Below, piece by piece: positions 1 to 7,959 of a DNA stretch of 25,959 bases. Every line of letters starts with the position of its first letter. The stretch's first letter is position 1. A program made the position numbers and the translations under genes. The notes beneath the pieces are model-generated. The model had not been told where the DNA came from and did no database searches. It saw nothing but the letters and a program-made list of their open reading frames with translations. The DNA lies in the NCBI GenBank assembly GCA_904419105.1, contig CAJFQR010000151.1, forward strand, positions 11,164-37,122, written 5' to 3'. The stretch comes from Candidatus Avimicrobium faecavium (GTDB lineage: Bacteria; Bacillota; Clostridia; Oscillospirales; Ruminococcaceae).

Positions 1-3000
1 GCCAGAGGATCACCCCCGCGTACGCGGGGAGAAGTTGATGGTGGACGGGGCATTGGGCGGCCATCCGGGATCACCCCCGCGTACGCGGGGAGAAGAACGA
101 CTTCGGTCACAACGAGGACACCGGGAAGGGATCACCCCCGCGTACGCGGGGAGAAGTGATGGTGGTCAAAAATGCGGGGTCGAGGATGAGGATCACCCCC
201 GCGTACGCGGGGAGAAGCGTTGCGTAGCCCTTGGGAGCCCCCGGCAAAGAGGATCACCCCCGCGTACGCGGGGAGAAGTTGGGTACGATGGCCACATGAT
301 TGCCTCTGATAGGATCACCCCCGCGTACGCGGGGAGAAGCCGGCCAATACCGTCGAGCTGACCAACGCCAGAGGATCACCCCCGCGTACGCGGGGAGAAG
401 CCTCGATGATGCTGTCCAGGGAGAGATTAGCCAGGATCACCCCCGCGTACGCGGGGAGAAGATCATCAAGTGGTATACATTTAACGGCATCAAGGGATCA
501 CCCCCGCGTACGCGGGGAGAAGGGCACCGAACGATCGATTACATACCCGGCAATGGGATCACCCCCGCGTACGCGGGGAGAAGAGGTCCCCCTCTCCTGT
601 CTCGGTGACCTCGACGGGATCACCCCCGCGTACGCGGGGAGAAGAGCTACCCGGATAACATCGCCACTGCCGCAATGGGATCACCCCCGCGTACGCGGGG
701 AGAAGCTGGTCACCCTCGTATCCGGCCTCGATGATAAGGGATCACCCCCGCGTACGCGGGGAGAAGGAGAACAGCCAAGAAAACAGGGCGCGAAAAAGAG
801 GATCACCCCCGCGTACGCGGGGAGAAGTTAAGTTCATCTACCCGATGGCGTGCCGTTACGGGATCACCCCCGCGTACGCGGGGAGAAGAAAGCCCAGTAC
901 CGGAACCGATACCGCGGGACCGGATCACCCCCGCGTACGCGGGGAGAAGGTGCCGTTGGGCGCAAGCTCCACCGCCGCCCAGGGATCACCCCCGCGTACG
1001 CGGGGAGAAGACGAGCCCCTTATCCGCATACCCTCTTACGAGGGGATCACCCCCGCGTACGCGGGGAGAAGCAGAAGATTTTCGTTCTCTCGCTGTTATA
1101 CGAGGGATCACCCCCGCGTACGCGGGGAGAAGACCCACAGCAACGAGGGCATCCATCTGCTCCTGGGATCACCCCCGCGTACGCGGGGAGAAGAGCTATT
1201 GTAACACTATTTACAAAGATACTATGGGATCACCCCCGCGTACGCGGGGAGAAGTTCCGTAAGTGCCGCAACTCTTCGTCCCGCGCAGGATCACCCCCGC
1301 GTACGCGGGGAGAAGCAGAGTATTTTCATGGCGTATCGACGCGGCAGGGGATCACCCCCGCGTACGCGGGGAGAAGTCACTCCATCAATAATACCAGTAA
1401 TTGTGTCTAGGATCACCCCCGCGTACGCGGGGAGAAGCTGTCCACCATCGAGTTATTGATCAAAATCGGAGGATCACCCCCGCGTACGCGGGGAGAAGTA
1501 TCAGCTCGCCGGACTTTGGCCTGCCCAAGTAGGATCACCCCCGCGTACGCGGGGAGAAGAAAGAGATTCCCATCGTGCTGGACACCGACGAGGGATCACC
1601 CCCGCGTACGCGGGGAGAAGTCGATCTGGCAGCTCCCGAACCCGTCCGCTCTGGGATCACCCCCGCGTACGCGGGGAGAAGTTGAGCTGACCCCAGAGCA
1701 AGAGGAACGGCTCGGGATCACCCCCGCGTACGCGGGGAGAAGATGGGCGCGCTGCTGGGCGAGCCGCAGATCGTGGGATCACCCCCGCGTACGCGGGGAG
1801 AAGAGGGCGATGCGGCCGTCGTTGCCGATGCCGTAGGGATCACCCCCGCGTACGCGGGGAGAAGGCAAGAAGCTGGCCCCGTTTGTTGCACCCCGTGGGA
1901 TCACCCCCGCGTACGCGGGGAGAAGTCGGGATGAAGAACATCCCGAGCGGGCTGCCGGGGATCACCCCCGCGTACGCGGGGAGAAGTCTCTCCAAGGCCC
2001 ATTGTACAAGGCTATGTGGGGATCACCCCCGCGTACGCGGGGAGAAGAAGCGGTACGCTGTTCTTTGCCCGATGCGAGGAGGATCACCCCCGCGTACGCG
2101 GGGAGAAGTTCTCGTTCGGTGCCCGATTCAGTGACGGCATGGGATCACCCCCGCGTACGCGGGGAGAAGTTTGCGGCGGGAAGCGTAGAAAGGCTGTAGG
2201 AGGGATCACCCCCGCGTACGCGGGGAGAAGCTGACGATAGTGCTGTGGTCGGAGAGGGCAAAGGGATCACCCCCGCGTACGCGGGGAGAAGCGAGACTGT
2301 GGGCTTTGCCTACCGTACCGGTAAGGATCACCCCCGCGTACGCGGGGAGAAGCGATGAGCCTGTCCGAGGACAAGGCTTTTATTAGGATCACCCCCGCGT
2401 ACGCGGGGAGAAGCGATCTTCGCCTTCGCGTCCATAGCCAGGACGAGGATCACCCCCGCGTACGCGGGGAGAAGGAAAGACAAATACGGATTTCGTCGGA
2501 AGGCTTGGGATCACCCCCGCGTACGCGGGGAGAAGCCGGAGCGATAAACGCGATCGTCGAGAAGGTTAGGATCACCCCCGCGTACGCGGGGAGAAGCGCT
2601 TCCCTTCTGCCGCCTGTATGCGGACGCGGGGATCACCCCCGCGTACGCGGGGAGAAGTTCCGGAAGATTGAAAACGGCGGCTTCGATCAGGGATCACCCC
2701 CGCGTACGCGGGGAGAAGTTCGCAGCAGGTGGAGACACCGCAGAGGCCGCAGGATCACCCCCGCGTACGCGGGGAGAAGCCTCTGCTTGGTCGGTCATGC
2801 GGAAGGGGAGGAGGATCACCCCCGCGTACGCGGGGAGAAGGTGATCCGGCGGCCGCTGACGCCGTACTTGGGGGGATCACCCCCGCGTACGCGGGGAGAA
2901 GTGCTGCTCCTCCTTTCTGGTCTTGGGGTGTTGGGGATCACCCCCGCGTACGCGGGGAGAAGGTCCACGGTCAGGCTCTCAGGCGGGGCGAAGCGGGATC

Positions 3001-3023
3001 ACCCCCGCGTACGCGGGGAGAAG
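1..3023 (-). CRISPR. Type I-E CRISPR array, at least 50 repeats, left end outside window
   Basis: Fifty identical 28-bp repeats start at 7, 68, 129 and so on to 2996, with an exact 61-bp period, so all 49 complete spacers are 33 bp. Six bases of a further spacer precede the first repeat, so the array continues to the left. On the minus strand the repeat begins CTTCTCCCC and ends GGGGGTGATCC, matching the known type I-E repeat orientation of lactic acid bacteria. Transcription is therefore inferred to run right to left, away from cas2. The centre CCCCGCGTACGCGGGG is a perfect 16-nt palindrome and would form the Cas6e-bound hairpin. Cleavage at its 3' base would leave a GUGAUCC handle plus the first spacer base. 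No spacer is duplicated by eye and no repeat is degenerate. Confidence 0.99.
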
Positions 3024-3064
3024 ACTAAAAAAATCCCATACGGACGGCCTTTTTCGTTTCCGGC
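3024..3064 (-). promoter_or_regulatory. Short CRISPR leader between cas2/dnaQ and the array
   Basis: Only 41 bp separate the cas2/dnaQ stop codon from the first repeat. On the minus strand the stretch ends GGGATTTTTTTAGT directly before the repeat. An AT-rich leader-proximal end next to cas2 is the usual position for integration of new spacers. The array promoter is not obvious in 41 bp, so it may lie within the end of cas2/dnaQ, or the array may be co-transcribed with the cas operon. The leader role is inferred from position and repeat orientation. Confidence 0.6.
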
Positions 3065-3928
3065 TCAGGGCATTTCATTCAGTTTGGCATATAGCTGTAC
3101 GATCCTCTCACAGTCGTTTTGCGCCCGATGAAGCCCGTCCTGAGGTAAATTGAAATACCTCGCCAGAGTCGCCAGCTTGTAATTGGGCACACCGAACACT
3201 TTCCGCCGTGCCACAGCCAGCAGATCCGTGCAGCGATTGGCGGGAAACGGCACATCACACCGCTCACAGGCAACCCGGAGAAATTGCATATCAAAGCCGA
3301 GATTAAATCCCATCAGCCGGTCCTTTCCCACGAACTGCACCAGCTTTCGCAGGGCCTCCTGCAGCGGCAGACCCTGTTCCTGCAACTGCTGGTCGGTGAT
3401 GCCTGTCAACTTGATAATAGTATCCGGCAAGGGCCGGTCACATTGAACAAGGCAGGAAAATGTCTCTGTTTGGGCTCCGTTTTCCACTCGTATGGCAGCG
3501 ACCTCTATGATTTGGTCCTCTTCCGGTTTCAAGCCCGTTGTCTCCACATCGATGGCAACAAACAGATCCCGGTTTTTGCGGTTCGCCGTGTGGGCCCGCT
3601 GGGCAAACTGACGCTTTGCCGCCTTGCTGAAACCCGGTTTCAACTCCTCCTGTGCAGACTGAGAATTTTGCGGCAGCGGCCGGCGCATCAAAGTGATCCC
3701 ATCAAAGTCCACCGGAGTCCAGCTGGTGTTGTGCACCCGAAAGCTCATGCTCTGTTCATTGTTTGTGGTGTAGACCATGGTTGCCCTGCCATTGTGCAGG
3801 TTTTGGCAGACCCGTTCCCAAAGGGCTTCCCGCACACGGCTGCTGACCTGACCGACATAGACGCCGGTGTTGATCTCGCACAGCCATTTGGACAGATCCC
3901 CTCTGAGACGGGGCGGGCAATCATTCAT
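3065..3928 (-). CDS. cas2: Cas2-DnaQ fusion (type I-E adaptation protein with DEDDh exonuclease)
   Basis: Residues 1-90 match type I-E Cas2 (CPPRLRGDLSKWL, INTGVYVGQVS, TPVDFDGITL). Residues about 120-287 are a DnaQ/DEDDh 3'-5' exonuclease: FVAIDVETTGL carries the D and E of motif I, GFNLGFDMQFL is motif II, and HRAQNDCERI carries the final H and D. Cas2 bridges two Cas1 dimers in the spacer integrase, and the exonuclease is known in Streptococcus type I-E Cas2 to trim prespacers. The start is odd. The ATG at 3928 omits the first Cas2 beta strand, but the same frame upstream reads IVVIT and is open back to 3943 with no ATG. An ATG at 3950 would give M-K-I-V-V-I-T if one G of the AAGG at 3947-3944 were absent. 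The true start is therefore a frameshifted ATG at 3950, a non-AUG codon near 3943 or 3934, or the truncated ATG used here. The gene overlaps or abuts cas1. Confidence 0.93.
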   Translation of the reverse strand: MNDCPPRLRGDLSKWLCEINTGVYVGQVSSRVREALWERVCQNLHNGRATMVYTTNNEQSMSFRVHNTSWTPVDFDGITLMRRPLPQNSQSAQEELKPGFSKAAKRQFAQRAHTANRKNRDLFVAIDVETTGLKPEEDQIIEVAAIRVENGAQTETFSCLVQCDRPLPDTIIKLTGITDQQLQEQGLPLQEALRKLVQFVGKDRLMGFNLGFDMQFLRVACERCDVPFPANRCTDLLAVARRKVFGVPNYKLATLARYFNLPQDGLHRAQNDCERIVQLYAKLNEMP

Positions 3929-3933
3929 CGTAA

Positions 3934-4890
3934 TTACAACGATCCTTCATCCCCTGCCTCTCGGTCAAAATAGCTGATCCCGTTTGCCACGGTACCCAGC
4001 TTGTTATCCCAAAGATATACGGCCTCCTCTTGCTCCTGAGGATCCTCCCCATCGGAGAGCAGCCAGCGGATATCATGCACCATGCGCTCCAGGATGTGGT
4101 GTTCCACCATGGCATCCCGTACCCGGCGCCGCACGACCGCCGGCAGATCCTCCGGGTTTTCTGCCGCCGCCTGAAACGCGATCGGTATCGTGATCTCCGC
4201 CTTATACAGGTCGGCGATATCATAGACGAAAGACCCCTCGTGCCCTACGTGGACAAACCCCAATCCCGGTGCACAGCCCAGTGCAACGATGACCGCATGG
4301 GCCAGCCCATACAGACAGGCATTTCCCGCGGACAGCGCCTGGTTGACCGGATCCCCTGAGGCGAAGTCCTCCGGCCGGTACAGGCGGCCATTCCACTCAA
4401 CGCCGGTCTCTCTGGCTGCCCTGCGGTAGGCGTTTCGGACCCGGCTGCCCTCTCTGCCGCGCAGCTGCTGCATGGTCAGATGGGAGACATCCTCATCCGG
4501 GAAACGGAGCTGGTACATCTTTCGCACCACGGCAAGATGCTTTCTGGTATTGCTGACCAGGGCCGCCTGCTTCTGCAGCAGGCCGGAACGGGTGGTCAGC
4601 GGGCGGCCGTGCGCATAATAGCGCACACCGTGTTCGCCCACCCAGACAGCACCCACGCCTGTATCCCCCATCAGCTCCATTGCGCGGTGTGTCACACGGG
4701 TACCCGGGCCCAAAAGCAGCACCGAAATGGCCGCTGCCGGGATGTGTACGATCCCATTTTCATCCGTCACGGTGATAGCCCCGTCCTGACGGCCCAGTGT
4801 ACAGTGCTCCAAATAGAGAAAGGTCATTCGGTCCTTGATCTGCGGCAGCGCCTGAAGATCCGGCCGGATGATCCCGGGTATATCCGGCAT
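3934..4890 (-). CDS. cas1: Cas1, type I-E spacer integrase
   Basis: This 318-aa protein is the integrase of CRISPR adaptation and inserts prespacers at the leader end of the array with Cas2. The metal-binding residues are visible as Glu147 in RGREGSR, His214 in GFVHVGHEG, and Asp224 and Asp227 in YDIADLYK. The spacings between them (67 and 13 residues) equal those of the E. coli type I-E enzyme (E141, H208, D221). Length is normal for I-E Cas1. The ATG at 4890 is preceded by GGAGGTGA, which overlaps the last codons of cas6e. It is followed immediately by cas2/dnaQ, consistent with translational coupling. No defect is seen. Confidence 0.98.
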   Translation of the reverse strand: MPDIPGIIRPDLQALPQIKDRMTFLYLEHCTLGRQDGAITVTDENGIVHIPAAAISVLLLGPGTRVTHRAMELMGDTGVGAVWVGEHGVRYYAHGRPLTTRSGLLQKQAALVSNTRKHLAVVRKMYQLRFPDEDVSHLTMQQLRGREGSRVRNAYRRAARETGVEWNGRLYRPEDFASGDPVNQALSAGNACLYGLAHAVIVALGCAPGLGFVHVGHEGSFVYDIADLYKAEITIPIAFQAAAENPEDLPAVVRRRVRDAMVEHHILERMVHDIRWLLSDGEDPQEQEEAVYLWDNKLGTVANGISYFDREAGDEGSL

Positions 4891-4896
4891 CGTCCA

Positions 4897-5550
4897 TCAC
4901 CTCCGATGCATGACCGTCATAAGGCCCAGGCCGTACGCCTTGCCACGGCCCAAGCCATTTATGAGCAGATCCCGAAAGCGTTCCTCGTCCGTGACCTGCA
5001 GCACACCCTCGTATGTGACCGAGAGCAGCGAGACCGGACGCCCCCGCCCGCCTCCTTTGGCAAAGCGCAGCCATCGGGACGCCGTGACGGCAAAGCTGTC
5101 CTCCGTAAGCCGAAAGCCGTGTTTTTCCGCCCGGTCCAGCAGCCACTTCTCCTGGTATTCCACCGTACTGTGTGCAAAGACCTTGCCGCGGGTCTCCGGC
5201 TGACCGGCTCTGGCACAGCTCTTCGTCGGGTTGGCCGTCAGCCGGAACTGCCAGACGCTTCCCGATCGGATCTGCTCCAGCAGCTGTGTATAATCCCGCG
5301 TTTCGGCTCTGCCCGGCCGGTCCACCGGCCCGAACTGCTCTGCGATCCCCGTCAGGTCGGGCAGGCCCTCGCTGAGGAGCAGCAGGTACAGTTTGCCGCC
5401 CAGCCGGTCCAGCCGCCACAGACGGCGCCGGCGCTCCCCAGGAAAGGCGGACTCCACCGCCCCGTGCAGCTTTTGCGGGGCCGCCAGGGCGCGCATGGTT
5501 GAGCGGCGAGCCTCGTCAAGTTCCACTCTGGACAAATACAATGCTGTCAC
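4897..5550 (-). CDS. cas6e: Cas6e (CasE/Cse3) crRNA-processing endoribonuclease
   Basis: The 217-aa product matches the Cas6e family. It has the LHGAVESAFPG segment with the likely catalytic His29, the FRLTANPTK strand at 102-110, and the C-terminal glycine-rich loop GLGRGKAYGLGL at 199-210. Cas6e cuts the palindromic repeat hairpin of the pre-crRNA at its 3' base and stays bound as a Cascade subunit. The start is GTG at 5550, overlapping the cas5e stop as GTGA, so translation is probably coupled. Its 3' end encodes the ribosome binding site of cas1. Confidence 0.95.
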   Translation of the reverse strand: MTALYLSRVELDEARRSTMRALAAPQKLHGAVESAFPGERRRRLWRLDRLGGKLYLLLLSEGLPDLTGIAEQFGPVDRPGRAETRDYTQLLEQIRSGSVWQFRLTANPTKSCARAGQPETRGKVFAHSTVEYQEKWLLDRAEKHGFRLTEDSFAVTASRWLRFAKGGGRGRPVSLLSVTYEGVLQVTDEERFRDLLINGLGRGKAYGLGLMTVMHRR

Positions 5551-6278
5551 CTCAATTCTGCAAACGGGTCATGGGTGGTCTCCTCCTCGGCAGGCACCGC
5601 CGTGGGCAGGGCGACCGGCAGTTCCTGCACCGGACGATAGCCAAACTGCCGGTGGATCGGGCTGAAGGAGAGCGGAAGGTCCCGCCGCGGGACAGCACCG
5701 GCCTCCGAGGGGCCGGCATCGGCCACGATGCGGGTCTGGGTTTGCGGCTTGCGCTGCCAGGCGGGCGCCAGGCTCGGCTCCGCCCTCAAGGCGTCCAGCA
5801 GGCTTCCCGGGCGGATCCCCAGACAAAGGGGCAGCGTAGGCGGACAGGAGCGCCGCCCTAAAAACAGCGGATACACCGGATGGGACAGCGCCCATTGCAG
5901 CTGCTCCAGGAGGGAACGATCCTCGCTTTCCAGGCCGACCAGGAACACGGCGTCCGCCAGATAGTAGCGCCTTGTCACATAGGGAGCCTGTATCTTTTGG
6001 CCCTTCTTCCGGGCCTTTTTCACCTCATCCGGCCGCGGATTGTTTGCCGTATGGTAGTCCATCAGCAGAGCTCCCTCCTGATCCACCCGGACACCAAAGT
6101 GCAGCCGGTTCAGGGGCTCGAGCGCCCGGGTATCGTCCCGGCGCATCCCTAGTGCCGCCGCCAGCAGGCCGACCACACCGCTCTTGGTCGGTTCCCGGCC
6201 GGTCTTTCGTGTTTCAAATTTGGAGTCCGCGCCCCAGGACTGCAGCGGTGCTGCCAGGCGCAGCAACAGTGTGGCCAT
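5547..6278 (-). CDS. cas5e: Cas5e (CasD) Cascade subunit
   Basis: The 243-aa protein begins MATLLLRLAAPLQSWG, the typical Cas5 N-terminal RAMP strand, and continues with TRKTGREPTKSGVVGLLAAALG, a hallmark of Cas5e. Also conserved are MDYHTANNP, VTRRYYLADAVFLVGL and HPVYPLFLGRRSCPP. Cas5e caps the crRNA 5' handle in Cascade and contacts Cse1. The ATG at 6278 overlaps the cas7e stop by one base (TGATG). A GTG one codon upstream is an alternative. The last ~30 residues are less conserved. Confidence 0.96.
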   Translation of the reverse strand: MATLLLRLAAPLQSWGADSKFETRKTGREPTKSGVVGLLAAALGMRRDDTRALEPLNRLHFGVRVDQEGALLMDYHTANNPRPDEVKKARKKGQKIQAPYVTRRYYLADAVFLVGLESEDRSLLEQLQWALSHPVYPLFLGRRSCPPTLPLCLGIRPGSLLDALRAEPSLAPAWQRKPQTQTRIVADAGPSEAGAVPRRDLPLSFSPIHRQFGYRPVQELPVALPTAVPAEEETTHDPFAELR

Positions 6279-7351
6279 CACTCCACCCCGTTTCCGCCCA
6301 AATGCTGCCGGACCGCGCTTTCCAGGGCATCCAGCGCCGCCTTCATCGGCATGGCCGGGGCCAGTTCTTCCAGTCCCGTCCCGATCGCAAAGGCCTCGGC
6401 CGGCTCGTCGGCATAGGACCGATACACCTGCTGTGCATACTCGGCCAGGCGCCGCTTGGACGGCTCCGCAAAGCCCTCCGGCGAGGCCGGCACAGCGCGC
6501 TCAAAGGCGCCGCACAGGTTGACCGGCTGGTCCTCCCGGACCGTGATATACACCGCATCCGGAAGCGTCCGGTTGGCAAAGGTGTTCTGTTTGCCAGTGG
6601 GCATGGAGCGGATCAGCGCCTCGGCAAAGGTGCGGACCACCCCCGGCACCTGTTCCTCTCCCAGATGCTCCGCCAGCTCCACCGCGTTGACCGTGGCATA
6701 GCGGTACAGTGTGGAGGAATTGTACTCCACCGTCCCCAGATGCCCGGCGCCGGCGTTGTCCTCAGGGGCCCGGTCATCGACCGCCGTAAAGTAGTCGTAT
6801 TCGTTCTGCACCGCATGGGTGGAGATGCTGTGGGCGACCTGGGCGGCCGCATCATAGTTCAGCGAGGGGGCGCTGGCCACCATGCGTCCAAACAGGACCA
6901 TATCCACAGAGGGGGCCTCCATCAGCGCCTCCCTGTAAGCCTTTTTATCGTCGCTGCCCGCTGCGATCAGGTTTGCCAGAGCCCTAGCCTGGTCTTGGCT
7001 CATGAAGAAGAGGGCGTCGGCGTCTCCATCCTCCTTGACCTTATCCAAACCGGCCAGTTTCAGCGCATTTGCCGCAAGTTTTGCGCTGTCCTGCTCCGGC
7101 GCCAGGGCGGCGACCTCCTCCGCCACCATCGCAACAATCTTTTTGGTGCGCTCTCCCACCTGTTCCCTGGGCAGCAGTTCGTCGCGGAACATCATACGGA
7201 TGGCGCGCTTCCACGCCTGGGAGGAGACCCGCGCCCGGGTTGTGCCGCCATATACGGCGGTTTTCGGGCTGCCGGTGTCATCGCGGTTCACGCAGCTGGG
7301 CGGCACCGTCTGCAAAACATGAAAATCAATGTACAGCCGTCTGGTATCCAT
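6278..7351 (-). CDS. cas7e: Cas7e (CasC/Cse4) Cascade backbone
   Basis: The 357-aa protein begins MDTRRLYIDFHVLQTVPPSCVN, followed by RDDTGSPKTAVYGG and RARVSSQAWKRAIR, closely matching E. coli CasC. Further conserved segments are LFGRMVASAP, HAVQNEYDYFTAVDD and AGHLGTVEYNSSTLYRYA. In type I-E, six Cas7e copies form the filament along the crRNA. The reading frame is open to an ATG at 7375, but the ATG at 7351 is preferred because AAAGGAGAGG lies just upstream and family members begin here. The gap to cse2 is then 20 bp. Confidence 0.97.
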   Translation of the reverse strand: MDTRRLYIDFHVLQTVPPSCVNRDDTGSPKTAVYGGTTRARVSSQAWKRAIRMMFRDELLPREQVGERTKKIVAMVAEEVAALAPEQDSAKLAANALKLAGLDKVKEDGDADALFFMSQDQARALANLIAAGSDDKKAYREALMEAPSVDMVLFGRMVASAPSLNYDAAAQVAHSISTHAVQNEYDYFTAVDDRAPEDNAGAGHLGTVEYNSSTLYRYATVNAVELAEHLGEEQVPGVVRTFAEALIRSMPTGKQNTFANRTLPDAVYITVREDQPVNLCGAFERAVPASPEGFAEPSKRRLAEYAQQVYRSYADEPAEAFAIGTGLEELAPAMPMKAALDALESAVRQHLGGNGVE

Positions 7352-7371
7352 ATTGCCTCTCCTTTTATTTC

Positions 7372-7959
7372 TCATTCGTCGTTTTCTTCTCTTCTAAAGG
7401 CATAATAGTCCTGCCCCCAGCGCAGGCTCACGCCCGCCGCCCGCTCCGGAATCTGCAGCCAGTACAGATCCTCCGCCAGCTGCACATAGTCCAGCGGGAT
7501 CGCCTCGGCGCGCAAAAGCTGGACAAGGCCCCGCAGGTGCTGTGCCCGCTCCGGCATGGAGCTCGCCGTGGCCAGAGCGTTGAACCGCCGGAGGACGCTG
7601 CTGCTTTCCGGCGATTCTCCCTCTTTGACAAGGCTGCGGACCGCCTGGCCAAACCGGACGCCCTCCCGGTGCATCGAGTCCCTTGGGAGCGCACGCCCCT
7701 GCTGGTGCAGGGCATACAGCGTCAGCGCCTGATAGATCGCCCACTCGCCCGGAGTAGGGCTGCCCGTTCTGCTCTCCAGCGGCTCCGGCAGGTCCTGCAA
7801 AAAGACGCCCCACAGCTCCGGCAGCTCCCCGGGCATGCGGCCCACGCCCCGCCGCAGGTTGGCCAGCACCGCCTTCTGCTGGTGCTCCGGAAGACTCTGA
7901 AGCCAGTGAAGCCGCCGGGCCACATAGTTTCTGACAAGCTGATTTTTCTGCTCCGCCAT
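7372..7959 (-). CDS. cse2: Cse2 (CasB) Cascade small subunit
   Basis: The 195-aa, alpha-helix-rich protein has the Cse2 signature GEWAIYQALTLYALHQQG, the segment ESSSVLRRFNALATASS, and the terminal LRWGQDYYAFR. Cse2 dimers line the inner face of Cascade and stabilise the R-loop. The ATG at 7959 sits 4 nt behind AAAGGAGGGG and shares one base with the cse1 stop (TAATG). The frame continues upstream inside cse1, but that part does not resemble Cse2 and is not used here. Identification rests on both sequence and position between cse1 and cas7e. Confidence 0.95.
   Translation of the reverse strand: MAEQKNQLVRNYVARRLHWLQSLPEHQQKAVLANLRRGVGRMPGELPELWGVFLQDLPEPLESRTGSPTPGEWAIYQALTLYALHQQGRALPRDSMHREGVRFGQAVRSLVKEGESPESSSVLRRFNALATASSMPERAQHLRGLVQLLRAEAIPLDYVQLAEDLYWLQIPERAAGVSLRWGQDYYAFRREENDE

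Noticed and set aside
1..6. Partial first spacer ends GCCAGA like the spacer before 373, suggesting a duplicated spacer
   Set aside because: Six bases are too few to support duplication.
35..3028. Many overlapping open frames with repeated PPRTRGE, TPAYAGR and HPRVRGE peptides
   Set aside because: They are translations of the 28-bp CRISPR repeat in three frames, a well-known annotation artefact.
3284..3973. Long plus-strand open frame opposite cas2/dnaQ
   Set aside because: Antisense of a clearly conserved gene; no ribosome binding site or family signature.
5972..7405. 477-codon plus-strand open frame opposite cas5e and cas7e
   Set aside because: High-GC antisense shadow of two recognised cas genes.
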